Source: Actinomycetota bacterium
GTDB taxonomy: Bacteria; Actinomycetota; Geothermincolia; Fen-727; Anoxymicrobiaceae
Length of the DNA stretch: 39,090 bases
Reading direction: 5' to 3'
NCBI GenBank assembly: GCA_016927325.1
Contig: JAFGMY010000174.1
Location: 1-39,090, forward strand
Positions 24,040-32,632 of the stretch are shown here, one piece after another; the stretch's first letter is position 1, and every line of letters starts with the position of its first letter. The translations under genes and the position numbers were made by a program. The notes under the pieces are model-generated. The model was not told the origin of the DNA. It was given only the letters and a program-made list of their open reading frames with translations, and did not search any database.

Positions 24040-24993
24040 ATGTATAACAAGGCAGATTACGGCAAGACGGAAACTTACGAACTTTCGGGCACCCTGTCGG
24101 CCGACGGCTGGGGTGAGCTTCATCATGCCAGGTACCTGCCGCACCAGCGGCAGCTGCTGGTGAGAATACTTACGGAGAAACTTTCCGCCGTTGCGGGTGC
24201 ATGGGAACTCCTGCGGGGTGAACTGCGTGCCTGGGCAAGGGTAAAACATTCCGGGATACTCCAGGTCCTGGACTGGGGGAAGATCGGCGAAAGGTACTAT
24301 TTTGCAACCGAGATGCCTGACGGAGACGCCCTGGAAACGTTAATAACCTGGGATAAGGGTGTTGATTATCCGGAACACGTATTCATAAACATACTCAAGA
24401 GTGTAGAGGCGGCAAGGAACTGGGGAGTACTGCACCTTGGCCTGAACCTGAATAACATCTGGCTGTCTGAGCAGGGCGGGATACAGGTGGGTGAATACGG
24501 TCTATGGTATGTAACGCGTGAATACCCGGGGATCGGCGAGGAGAACGGGTTGTTTATGGCTCCTGAGCAGAGAGGTGCGGGGCGGGTCAGTGCCGCGACG
24601 GACGTTTACTCTCTTGCCCTGGTATTCATTTCACTGAAGTACGGCATGGAAGTTACGCAAGAGGTGGCCGGCGGGGCGGCGCTTCCGGAAGATCTCGGCG
24701 ATTTAAAACCGGTTGTCACAAGGTGTCTCGATAAACAGCCGCTGGCGCGTTACAGGTCAGCCGGGGAACTGGCCGCTGAACTGGGACTCAACCCGGCCGA
24801 CTGGACAAGGGAAGAGTTCAGGGACTGCCCGATCTGCAGTCTGCGCGACGAGATAATGAATAAGCGAAGCCAGGGGAGCGACAGCCCGGCAGTTGAGCAG
24901 GAAGTACGGGGGAAGCTAGAGACTGTAATCTGGATAACCGTCGGGGTGATGGCCGCCGTAGTGGCGGTTCTCTGGCTACTCGCTGTCTGGTAG
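24040..24993 (+). CDS. Membrane-anchored protein kinase-like pseudokinase
   Basis: 317 residues from ATG 24040; the leader is only about nine bases and holds no ribosome site. The fold follows eukaryotic-like Ser/Thr kinases, but the catalytic residues are gone: the VAIK lysine is Arg in LLVRIL, HRDLKPxN reads HLGLNLNN, and DFG reads GEYG. The helix-C Glu, APE (FMAPEQRG) and the helix-F Asp (TDVYSLALVF) remain, so the fold should be intact. A CPIC pair follows near residue 265, and a C-terminal membrane helix (VIWITVGVMAAVVAVLWLL) anchors it with the kinase domain inside. It is likely a scaffold or ligand sensor. Its end overlaps the convergent PHP gene by 18 bases. Confidence 0.82.
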   Translation: MYNKADYGKTETYELSGTLSADGWGELHHARYLPHQRQLLVRILTEKLSAVAGAWELLRGELRAWARVKHSGILQVLDWGKIGERYYFATEMPDGDALETLITWDKGVDYPEHVFINILKSVEAARNWGVLHLGLNLNNIWLSEQGGIQVGEYGLWYVTREYPGIGEENGLFMAPEQRGAGRVSAATDVYSLALVFISLKYGMEVTQEVAGGAALPEDLGDLKPVVTRCLDKQPLARYRSAGELAAELGLNPADWTREEFRDCPICSLRDEIMNKRSQGSDSPAVEQEVRGKLETVIWITVGVMAAVVAVLWLLAVW

Positions 24994-25782
24994 AGGGTCG
25001 AAGCGGATGTTCCTTTGAGAAAAACAGGCAAGCTCGAGGTAACCCGATTTTCTCATGAGCTTAAAGGCTTCGTCCAGGTCGCGCCCTACGTCTTCAGGCC
25101 GGTGCGCGTCGGAACCGTACGTAACAGGCACGCCGAGTTCGGCGCCGATGCGGACGAAATCGGGCTCGGGATACATCTCGCGTACCTGCCACCGGAGCCC
25201 GGCGGTATTGATTTCGTAGCACATGCCCGCGTCCCTGATTTTACCGAGAAGATCCCTGTAATAGGGCTTCAGGTCTATCGTTGCGCGAATGTTGAACTTT
25301 TTGACGAGGTCGGGGTGGCTTACCACATTGAAGAGTCCGGTGTCGACCATCGACTCCTGGGTGCGGAAGTATTTTATGTAAAGTTCGTTGATGTCGACTT
25401 CATCGTACCGATCCATCTCTCCGGGGTCGTCGAAAATCCAGTCACCAAGAACATGAACCGAGCCGATCACATAGTCAAAGGGATACGCGTCTATCATTTC
25501 TGCGACCTTTTCAAGCGTAGAGGGGTGGTAATCAGCTTCGATTCCGAGCAGGATACCCAGGTCTTTTTTATAGCGTTCCCGGAGTCCGAGCACCTCGTCA
25601 ATATAGCGGGGCAGTTCATCTTCGCTCATCGAAAGGGAGGGATCGTCCCTGAACAGCATCGGGAGGTGGTCGGCGAAACCGATCCGTGAACAACCTTTCT
25701 CAATAGCTGATTCAACGTATTCCTTCATCGAGCCGCTGGCGTGCCCGCATAAATGTGTGTGTATATGGTAATCGACCTTCAT
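24976..25782 (-). CDS. PHP-domain phosphatase, histidinol-phosphatase (HisK/HisJ) type
   Basis: 268 residues, ATG start at 25782 directly after the TAG of the upstream gene, with GAGGGG about seven bases ahead. All metal motifs of the PHP fold are seen: HIHTHLCGHA, GFADHLP, GIEADYHP, GSVHVLGDW, SHPDLVKK and GSDAHRPEDVG. The sequence pattern is that of histidinol-phosphate phosphatase in Firmicutes-type histidine synthesis, dephosphorylating histidinol-phosphate with two or three bound metals. No other his genes are near, so a different phosphoester substrate is possible. Confidence 0.88.
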   Translation of the reverse strand: MKVDYHIHTHLCGHASGSMKEYVESAIEKGCSRIGFADHLPMLFRDDPSLSMSEDELPRYIDEVLGLRERYKKDLGILLGIEADYHPSTLEKVAEMIDAYPFDYVIGSVHVLGDWIFDDPGEMDRYDEVDINELYIKYFRTQESMVDTGLFNVVSHPDLVKKFNIRATIDLKPYYRDLLGKIRDAGMCYEINTAGLRWQVREMYPEPDFVRIGAELGVPVTYGSDAHRPEDVGRDLDEAFKLMRKSGYLELACFSQRNIRFDPLPDSE

Positions 25783-26496
25783 CTACTGCCCCTCGCCGAG
25801 TTTTTCCAGCAGGCTCGCTTTTGCTTTAAGAAACTCTTCCTCTGTAATAACCCCTTCCCTGTTGAGGTTTGCCAGACGCTCCAACTGGTTAACGATCTCC
25901 GAATAGAAAGGTTCCCTTTCCGGGGGAATCAACTCCAACTCTTTTGTGGGTTGGATCTTATTTATTTCCCTGGCTACCTCCTGGGCCAGGACTCCACGGG
26001 CCGCTTCGCCGGAGTCGGCTGCGCTAAGGTTGACCTGCTTCAGGATCTGCTTCTTGAGTTCCTCGGGCCGGGGCATATGAAAGAGTGGAAACCGCTCCCT
26101 GCTTACAAGTTCGATAATCAGATCTCCATATCCCAGGATGCGGTCGAAAATCAGCTGTGAAGTGGAAATGTCCGACACTTTCGACAGGGGTGTTTCCCGG
26201 GACTCCCTGTGAAGGAAACCCGACCTGTATATCAGGCGTTCGTTGGTCAGCACGAAATTAACCCTTGACCACGCCGCGATTCTGGCGAGCAGGACCAGCG
26301 CCAGTGCCGCAAGGAAGATCAGACATGCTATAACGGTCCAGGTCTCCCTGAAAAAAGATACCGAGCTGATAAGACCCACCCACAGGAGCAGAAAGAAGAG
26401 CAGCAGAAACCCCCGCCCGAAGAGAACAACGGGGTGGTGGTGGACGTCAAATATTATCAACTCGTCTTCAGAAAGCAGGGATTCCGGGTATTTCAT
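25783..26496 (-). CDS. Bacterial PH-domain (YdbS/bPH2-like) membrane protein with SHOCT tail
   Basis: 237 residues from ATG 26496, six bases after GGGAGG; an ATG at 26502 is too close to that site. Two adjacent membrane helices (about 28-75) precede a bacterial PH fold (NFVLTNERLIYRSGFLHRESRETPLSKVSDI, then GDLIIEL). The end is a SHOCT-like helical pair (EIVNQLERLANLNREGVITEEEFLKAKASLLEKL). Such proteins are membrane associated with unclear function. Its stop adjoins the PHP start without a gap, so the two are one operon. Confidence 0.85.
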   Translation of the reverse strand: MKYPESLLSEDELIIFDVHHHPVVLFGRGFLLLFFLLLWVGLISSVSFFRETWTVIACLIFLAALALVLLARIAAWSRVNFVLTNERLIYRSGFLHRESRETPLSKVSDISTSQLIFDRILGYGDLIIELVSRERFPLFHMPRPEELKKQILKQVNLSAADSGEAARGVLAQEVAREINKIQPTKELELIPPEREPFYSEIVNQLERLANLNREGVITEEEFLKAKASLLEKLGEGQ

Positions 26497-26502
26497 TTTC
26501 AT

Positions 26503-26747
26503 CCTCCCGTCTAAAAATGTTACCAGAAGACGGAGCTAAACGAAAAAGCAGAGCTGAAAGCAGGGTAATAAAACTGTTGCTGTCGAAAGATTAATGAGGT
26601 CGGGACGGGCCGTTGACCGGGTTCCGGTCAGCAACCTGGAGCTGTCATGAGTGCCGGTTTTTTGACCGGGTTTTTAAAGTCCTGCCAGTATCGTAAACTT
26701 GGAACGGCTGTTTCAACAGACAAATATTGGATTTGGTGGCTGAGAAG
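26503..26747. other. Divergent intergenic region, no gene
   Basis: It separates the PH-domain gene from the second LCP gene. It contains an imperfect hairpin at 26612-26635 (GTTGACCGG with CCGGT and CAAC). TTGACC words occur near 26613 and 26668 but without a properly spaced -10. Confidence 0.4.
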
Positions 26748-28070
26748 ATGATATGGAAAAGAAGAAATAGAAAATTATACCTCGATGGGGACAGGCCCAG
26801 GATACATCGCGGCCGAAAGAGCCGCTGGAAGACGGTCTTGAAGTGGGGATCCCTCGGTCTCGCGGTCTTGCTGTTTACTCTGTTCGTCGTGACGTTCATA
26901 TGGCTCAAGTCAAAAGAGTCAAGGATGAAAATTTCAGGTGTTGAGGACACTCTTGATAACAGAAAAAAAGGAGAGCCCGTGAACACGCTCGTGCTGGGTG
27001 TGGACAGGGGTAGCGTGCCGGGAGAGGACGAGGAAGCATGCCGGTCGGACATTATGATGCTGGTAAGCGTTGACTCCTCCAGCGGAAAGGCGGCGGTGAT
27101 ATCTATTCCAAGAGACACCCGGGTTACGGTTCCGGGAAAAGACGGCTACCAGAAGATTAACGCAGCGCATGCGATCGGCGGCCCGGAACTGGCGATAAAG
27201 ACGGTAAAAGAGTTTACCGGCCTCGACATCAACCATTACGCGATAATTGATTTTGAGGGCTTCAGGCATATCGTGGATGCCATCGGCGGGGTGCCGATGC
27301 ATATCGATGTCGCTATCCACGACAAGTACGCAGGCGACCTCGAGGCGGGAGACCGGCTCCTGGACGGAAACATGGCCTTGACACTGGTCAGGGCGCGCCA
27401 TGATGTAGACGCCGTGCCGGCAGGCGACTTGAGCCGGGTTCAGAACCAGAGGAAGTTCATTCAGGCCATGCTTTCAGAACTGGCGGGTGAGCGGAGCCCC
27501 TTCAAGATCAAGAAGATTATCGATGCGGCATCGGAAAACGTAAAGACCGACCTCTCCTTTTTGGAGATGCTGTCGTTGGGAAGACAGCTCCGGGGGGGCG
27601 AGGACCGGGTGCAGATGGCGACCGTTCCCGGCGAGCCCAAAACTATCAGCGGAGGGTGGTATTACATTGTGGATGAGGCCGCGTTCAAACAGCTTCTGGC
27701 TGATTTCAGGTCCAAGACGGAAGTGGAGGGCCATGAAGCCGAAAAGGACGACAACGCCTCGTTACTCAGGGGGGAAATAAACCTCGCGGTGTTGAACGGT
27801 TCGGGGGTTTCCAGGCTCGCGTCTTCGATCGCGGAAGAGCTTCAGAAGATCGGGTATTCCAGGATTGAGACAGGGAACTCAAAGAGCTTATATAATAAAA
27901 CTACGATATACTATTCAGGCACTGACAGCTCCAAAGCAGGTTTAGTTGCCGGGGATCTGGGAGGCATTGAAGAGCCGAAGCTCGAGAGCGGCAATGCCCT
28001 GACGGCCGACTATGGAGTTGATGTCCTTGTGGTCTTGGGCAAAGACTACGAACCCCCCGGCGATCTTTGA
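26748..28070 (+). CDS. LytR-CpsA-Psr (LCP) family cell-wall ligase, second copy
   Basis: 440 residues from ATG 26748; in-frame TTG 26727 and GTG 26736 are alternatives and none has a strong ribosome site. A basic head precedes a membrane helix (LGLAVLLFTLFVVTFIWL). The LCP domain shows NTLVLGVDRG, CRSDIMMLVSV, VISIPRDTRV, KINAAHAIGG and, after MALTLVRARHD, LSRVQNQRKFIQAML. The C-terminal LytR_C-type domain contains NLAVLNGSGVSRLASSIAEEL. It acts like the copy at 12587 in attaching glycopolymers to the wall; the two differ enough that they may use different polymers. Hsp20 and lon follow closely. Confidence 0.92.
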   Translation: MIWKRRNRKLYLDGDRPRIHRGRKSRWKTVLKWGSLGLAVLLFTLFVVTFIWLKSKESRMKISGVEDTLDNRKKGEPVNTLVLGVDRGSVPGEDEEACRSDIMMLVSVDSSSGKAAVISIPRDTRVTVPGKDGYQKINAAHAIGGPELAIKTVKEFTGLDINHYAIIDFEGFRHIVDAIGGVPMHIDVAIHDKYAGDLEAGDRLLDGNMALTLVRARHDVDAVPAGDLSRVQNQRKFIQAMLSELAGERSPFKIKKIIDAASENVKTDLSFLEMLSLGRQLRGGEDRVQMATVPGEPKTISGGWYYIVDEAAFKQLLADFRSKTEVEGHEAEKDDNASLLRGEINLAVLNGSGVSRLASSIAEELQKIGYSRIETGNSKSLYNKTTIYYSGTDSSKAGLVAGDLGGIEEPKLESGNALTADYGVDVLVVLGKDYEPPGDL

Positions 28071-28104
28071 TAATAGCGTTATTTCGGTGAAAGGCGGCGA
28101 CGCA

Positions 28105-28560
28105 ATGGAAGTGAAGGCTACAATCAGGACCCAGGGGCCGGAGGATATGAAAGGTGAGGTCGAGCGGTTTTTTGAGCACTTGGGCCGCTGGAAAAGACCA
28201 GTATTTTTCTTCGAAAAAGCGTGGAAGCCTCTCTGTGACGTAATGGAAACGGACACCGAAATAGTAGTAGTTGTGGAGCTTGCGGGAGTGTCCGCGGAGG
28301 ACGTGAGCATAGTGGCCCAGGGTTCTAACCTGGTAATCAGCGGGACGAGAAATCGCGGCAGGAGTTCCACGACAGCGAACAGCGATTACTACCAGATGGA
28401 AATAAGTTACGGAAGCTTTGAAAGGATAATTAACTTGCCGGTGAACATAGACGCCGAAGGCGCGACAGCGAATTACGACGAAGGTTTCCTGGAAGTAAGA
28501 CTTCCCAAAATGATCAGAAAATCACAAAGGGGGGCAGATATCTATGTCCCGAAACAATAA
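28105..28560 (+). CDS. Hsp20/alpha-crystallin small heat-shock protein
   Basis: 151 residues from ATG 28105, a normal Hsp20 length; a longer frame from 28012 lies inside the LCP gene. The alpha-crystallin domain spans about 45-140: PLCDVMETDTEIVVVVELAGVSAEDVSI, then NLVISGTR, YGSFERIINLP and the closing GFLEVRLPK. The C-terminal IYV can serve as the I-x-I/V oligomer anchor. It holds unfolding proteins for ClpB/DnaK or hands them to Lon. The lon ATG lies inside its last codons (17-base overlap), so they are translationally coupled. Confidence 0.88.
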   Translation: MEVKATIRTQGPEDMKGEVERFFEHLGRWKRPVFFFEKAWKPLCDVMETDTEIVVVVELAGVSAEDVSIVAQGSNLVISGTRNRGRSSTTANSDYYQMEISYGSFERIINLPVNIDAEGATANYDEGFLEVRLPKMIRKSQRGADIYVPKQ

Positions 28561-31009
28561 GGACTTCGAGAACGAAAACGAGAACAAAGAAACAGGCGAG
28601 GCTTCGAACACTGAAGACTCCGCGACCGTTATCAAGCCTTCCACCGGACCACAGAAGGAAAAAGATAAAGGGCTCGAAACTGCTCTCGAGGATATAACCA
28701 TCGCCGAGGAGCTGTCCATCCTTGCTCTTCCCGACACCGTAGTATACCCGCACATAGTTGCACCGCTGCTGGTTGCCGAGGAGAGTATGCTCAAGCTGGT
28801 GAACGACGCCTTGCAGGGTGACAGGATCGTCGGCCTTGTGACTCTGAAAGATCCTGAAAAGGAAGAGTCGACCGAAAACCTTTTTGACATCGGGTCGGCT
28901 GTGGCGATAGCAAGGATGTTCAAGCTTCCCGATGGCAAGATGCAGCTGCTGGTCCAGGGGGTAGCGAGAATAAGAATCGACGACTACACGCAAAGGGATC
29001 CTTACAGAAAGGCCAGTGTCGCCCGTCTCCAGGATGTAATAGAGGACACCGTTGAAGTTGAGGGGCTCGCCAGGAATGCCCTGAACCTTTTTAACCAGAT
29101 CGTGAATCTGGCTCCTTATCTTCCCGAGGAGATAGCGATGGCGGCCGCTAATATTCAGGAACCCAACGACCTGACCGATTTCCTTTCGGCCAACATAAAC
29201 CTGGACACGAATCAAAAGCAGGAGATTCTCGAGGAAACAAATGTAAAGGAACGCTTGAAGAAGCTTACGGTTTTCATGAACCACGAAATCGAGGTGCTCG
29301 AGGTAGGCACCAAGATCCAGAACCAGGTTCAGTCGGAGCTATCCAAAGGCCAGCGCGAGTTCTTCCTCCGGGAGCAGATGAAGGCGATTCAGAAAGAACT
29401 CGGGGAAATGGACGAGAAAACCTTGGAGATAAAGGAGCTCAAGGACCAGATCGATGAGTCCGGGATGCCGGAGGAGGCAAGGAAGGAGTCAGAGAGGGAA
29501 CTGGACCGACTGGCGAACATGCCCGCCGCAGCCGCGGAATACACGGTAGCGAGGACTTATCTGGACTGGATGGTCAACCTTCCATGGAGCAAGGGTACGG
29601 AGGACAACCTTGATGTAAAAAGGGCCGCGAGAATACTTGATGAAGACCATTATGACCTCGACAAGGTCAAGGAGAGAATCGTCGAGTACCTTGCCGTAAG
29701 GAACATCAAGAAGGACACCAAGGGGCCGATACTGTGCTTTGTTGGGCCTCCCGGAGTCGGCAAGACTTCGCTGGGACACTCGATCGCCAGGGCTCTCGGG
29801 CGTACATTCCACAGGATATCCCTTGGGGGAGTAAGGGATGAAGCGGAAATAAGGGGGCACAGAAGAACATATATCGGAGCCCTTCCAGGCAGGATCATCC
29901 AGGGTTTGAGAAAAGCCGGAACCAATAATCCGGTATTCATGCTGGATGAGGTGGACAAACTCGGCACCGACTTCAGGGGCGACCCTTCAGCAGCGCTTCT
30001 GGAAGTATTGGACCCCGAGCAGAACAATGCTTTCAGCGACCACTATCTGGACGCGCCGTTCGATCTTTCAAAGGTGATGTTCATTACTACCGCAAATATC
30101 CTGTTTACCATACCGCCCGCATTGCTGGATAGAATGGAAGTGCTGGAGCTTCCCGGTTATACCGAGCCCGAGAAGTTGAGCATCGCCAGACAGTTTCTCG
30201 TGCCGAGACAGATTGAGGAGCACGGCCTTGATAACATGAATGTCGATATTCAGGACAGCGCGGTGAATGGGATCATCCGGAACTATACCCGGGAGGCGGG
30301 GGTAAGAAACCTCGAGCGTGAGATAGCGGGAACCTGCAGAAAGGTTGCGCGCCGGGTCGCCGAAGGAGACAAGGGGCCCTTCAAGGTTAGCGAGGAAGAT
30401 CTCCACGATATGCTGGGCCCGATCAAGTTCAGGCAGGAGGTAATAGAAGAGGACGACGAGGTTGGCGTCTCGACCGGCCTTGCCTGGACCGAGGTGGGTG
30501 GTGACGTTCTTTTCGTCGAAGCCGAATCATACCCGGGTAAAGGCGCGCTGAGCCTCACCGGTAAACTTGGAGAGGTAATGCAGGAATCCGCGAAGGCCGC
30601 GCTGACTTATGCCAAGGCAAACGCCAAAAAGCTGGGCATACCTGAAAATTACTATGAGAAGAATGACATTCATATTCACGTTCCGGCGGGCGCGATTCCA
30701 AAAGACGGCCCTTCCGCGGGAATAACCATGGCTGTTGCCATAATATCCGACGCGACCGACAGGCCGGTCTTAAAAGACGTTGCGATGACCGGTGAAATTA
30801 CCCTCAGGGGAAAGGTGCTTCCGGTGGGCGGCATAGAGCAGAAGGTACTTGCGGCCCACAGGGCGGGGGTAAAGAAGATAATACTACCCAGGGAGAACGA
30901 GAAAGACATTGAAGAGGTGCCCGATTTCGTAAAAGACGAGTTGGAATTCTCATTTGTCGAGAACGCGGGTGAAGTGGTTAACCAGGTGTTGAAAGACAGG
31001 AACGGATAA
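28544..31009 (+). CDS. lon: ATP-dependent protease Lon
   Basis: 821 residues, ATG 28544 with a G-rich site about nine bases upstream. An acidic, low-complexity extension of about 45 residues precedes the LON N-domain (LSILALPDTVVYPHIVAPLLV). The AAA+ core has Walker A GPPGVGKT near 402, and Walker B is in VFMLDEVDKL. The S16 protease domain carries the dyad Ser724 (DGPSAG) and Lys767 (EQKVLAAHRAG), 43 residues apart as in E. coli Lon. It degrades damaged and regulatory proteins. Its company with hsp20 suggests a stress operon, though no HAIR or CIRCE element was found. The next gene starts 28 bases after its stop. Confidence 0.96.
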   Translation: MSRNNKDFENENENKETGEASNTEDSATVIKPSTGPQKEKDKGLETALEDITIAEELSILALPDTVVYPHIVAPLLVAEESMLKLVNDALQGDRIVGLVTLKDPEKEESTENLFDIGSAVAIARMFKLPDGKMQLLVQGVARIRIDDYTQRDPYRKASVARLQDVIEDTVEVEGLARNALNLFNQIVNLAPYLPEEIAMAAANIQEPNDLTDFLSANINLDTNQKQEILEETNVKERLKKLTVFMNHEIEVLEVGTKIQNQVQSELSKGQREFFLREQMKAIQKELGEMDEKTLEIKELKDQIDESGMPEEARKESERELDRLANMPAAAAEYTVARTYLDWMVNLPWSKGTEDNLDVKRAARILDEDHYDLDKVKERIVEYLAVRNIKKDTKGPILCFVGPPGVGKTSLGHSIARALGRTFHRISLGGVRDEAEIRGHRRTYIGALPGRIIQGLRKAGTNNPVFMLDEVDKLGTDFRGDPSAALLEVLDPEQNNAFSDHYLDAPFDLSKVMFITTANILFTIPPALLDRMEVLELPGYTEPEKLSIARQFLVPRQIEEHGLDNMNVDIQDSAVNGIIRNYTREAGVRNLEREIAGTCRKVARRVAEGDKGPFKVSEEDLHDMLGPIKFRQEVIEEDDEVGVSTGLAWTEVGGDVLFVEAESYPGKGALSLTGKLGEVMQESAKAALTYAKANAKKLGIPENYYEKNDIHIHVPAGAIPKDGPSAGITMAVAIISDATDRPVLKDVAMTGEITLRGKVLPVGGIEQKVLAAHRAGVKKIILPRENEKDIEEVPDFVKDELEFSFVENAGEVVNQVLKDRNG

Positions 31010-31037
31010 GTTCCCGGCGACAGGAAGGGAGACTCTT

Positions 31038-32468
31038 CTGAATCCGCTCGACCATGTATTTAAACCGCGTTCAATCGCTTTCTTTGGCGCTTCCAACAAC
31101 CCCATGACAATGGGGACCGGTCAGCTTTCTTCCCTGCTGCTGCAGGGATATGAGGGCAGGATCTACCCGATACACCCTGAAGAGGACACTGTTCTGGGGC
31201 TCAGGGCGTATCGGAAAGTGTCCGAACTCGAGGAACTCCCGGATCTTGCGGTAATCGTGCTTCCTACCAGGATCGTCAACCAGATACTGGAAGAGTGCGG
31301 TGGACTGGGCATAAAAGCCGCCGTGGTTATTTCGGGCGGGTTCCGCGAGGTGGGGGAGGCGGGTGCGAAGCTCGAAAAGGAGCTTCTGGAAATCGCCGTG
31401 AAGTACGGCATCACACTGGTCGGTCCGAACTGCATCGGTGTCAGCAACTTCCATATAGGGTTGAACACAACCTATTTCCCCTACGAACAGGAAGCGGGCA
31501 GTGTGGCAGTCATAAGCCAGAGCGGGACTTACAGCTGCCACATCTATACCTACGCCGAAAAGTCAGGGATAAAGCTGGGCCAGACCGTCAGCATCGGCAA
31601 CGCTACCGTCCTGGGAATCAGCGATTACTTGAAGTATTTTGCCGACGACCCGTCGATCAAGTCGATAGCGGTATATATCGAAGGCATATCGAACGGCCGT
31701 GAGTTCGTTGAAGCGGCGGAGTACGCAACCGCGAAAAAACCGGTTGTGGCCCTTTACGTGGGAGGCACCGGGTACGGTGCGCGGGCGGGAGGGTCGCACA
31801 CCGGTGCGCTTGCCGGACAGGACGAGCTTTATGAAGGCGTGTTCCACCAGAGCGGCATCATCAGGGCTAACACGGTTGAAGAACTGTTCGATTGGTCCTG
31901 GGCGTTGGCTACACAGCCCCTTCCGAGCTCCGACAGGGTGTGCGTGTTGACCAACTCGGGTGGTGCGGGGGCAAGCATGGCCGATGCCTGCGGCAGGGCG
32001 GGTCTTTCGCTGCCGAGGCTTTCAGAGGAAACCCAGGAGAAAATCAGGGAGCTCCTCCCGGGCACCGCCTCGACGATAAATCCTGTAGATATGACCTTTC
32101 ACCTCAACTTTGCGGACCTGCTTAAAACGGTCCCGGAGATTCTTTTCGAAAGCGGCGAAATCGATGGGATCGTGATGTACGGGATATTCGGAACTCATAT
32201 TTTCGAAGTTTTCAGGGACGGTCTCGGCGACCTGTTCAAGTTCCCGGTAGAAGATGCCAGGCCGATAATAAGAGGTCTGGTCGAAGGGTTTACCCGGTTC
32301 CCGGACGACACAGGCATCCCGGTCATAGTCTCAACTTTCATGGGTCCCGAAGACGAAGAGATCGCGTTCTTGAGAAGTAACGATATACCTGTGTCGCCCA
32401 GCCCCGAGAGGGCGGTAAACGCGATGGCGGCTCTGTGCCGCTATGCTGAGTACCGCCGTTCTTTGTGA
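31038..32468 (+). CDS. ADP-forming acyl/acetyl-CoA synthetase alpha subunit, CTG start
   Basis: 476 residues. The first ATG (31104) would cut away part of the CoA-binding Rossmann domain, since VFKPRSIAFFGASNNP lies upstream of it. The only start-like codon after the preceding in-frame stop is CTG at 31038, which has AAGGGAG (31025-31031) six bases ahead, so a CTG start is inferred. Domains: CoA-binding (1-125), succinyl-CoA-ligase-like flavodoxin part with VISQSGTY, and the phospho-His motif GGSHTGALAG. The C-terminal ligase part ends near 476. It conserves thioester energy as ATP from acetyl- or other acyl-CoA. The ATP-grasp beta subunit is not adjacent. Confidence 0.85.
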   Translation: MNPLDHVFKPRSIAFFGASNNPMTMGTGQLSSLLLQGYEGRIYPIHPEEDTVLGLRAYRKVSELEELPDLAVIVLPTRIVNQILEECGGLGIKAAVVISGGFREVGEAGAKLEKELLEIAVKYGITLVGPNCIGVSNFHIGLNTTYFPYEQEAGSVAVISQSGTYSCHIYTYAEKSGIKLGQTVSIGNATVLGISDYLKYFADDPSIKSIAVYIEGISNGREFVEAAEYATAKKPVVALYVGGTGYGARAGGSHTGALAGQDELYEGVFHQSGIIRANTVEELFDWSWALATQPLPSSDRVCVLTNSGGAGASMADACGRAGLSLPRLSEETQEKIRELLPGTASTINPVDMTFHLNFADLLKTVPEILFESGEIDGIVMYGIFGTHIFEVFRDGLGDLFKFPVEDARPIIRGLVEGFTRFPDDTGIPVIVSTFMGPEDEEIAFLRSNDIPVSPSPERAVNAMAALCRYAEYRRSL

Positions 32469-32492
32469 CAATTACAGTAGGGCACCAACATG

Positions 32493-32632
32493 GAAAGTCT
32501 GACCGGAGCCACATCTTTAATAATGTTGACGCATTACGAAAGACATGGGACACCGGGGTTAAGAAAGTTTGACCGTTGCCACGTCTTTAATAATGCTGAT
32601 GCATTACGAAAGACATGGGACACCGGGGTTAA
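32493..32632 (+). repeat. Tandem 70-bp repeat, two copies
   Basis: Units 32493-32562 and 32563-32632 are about 91% identical, with their last 32 bases identical. Each contains a hairpin: 32521-32536 (one G-U pair) and 32591-32606 (all Watson-Crick), so the stem is kept while bases vary. Unit 2 ends in TTAA, which supplies the stop codon of the serpin on the other strand. A third, diverged copy lies at 23877-23935. Confidence 0.9.

Noticed and set aside
32338-32553. Minus-strand frame covering the tandem repeat as a gene
   Set aside because: It is antisense to the acyl-CoA synthetase and its start lies in repeat DNA.
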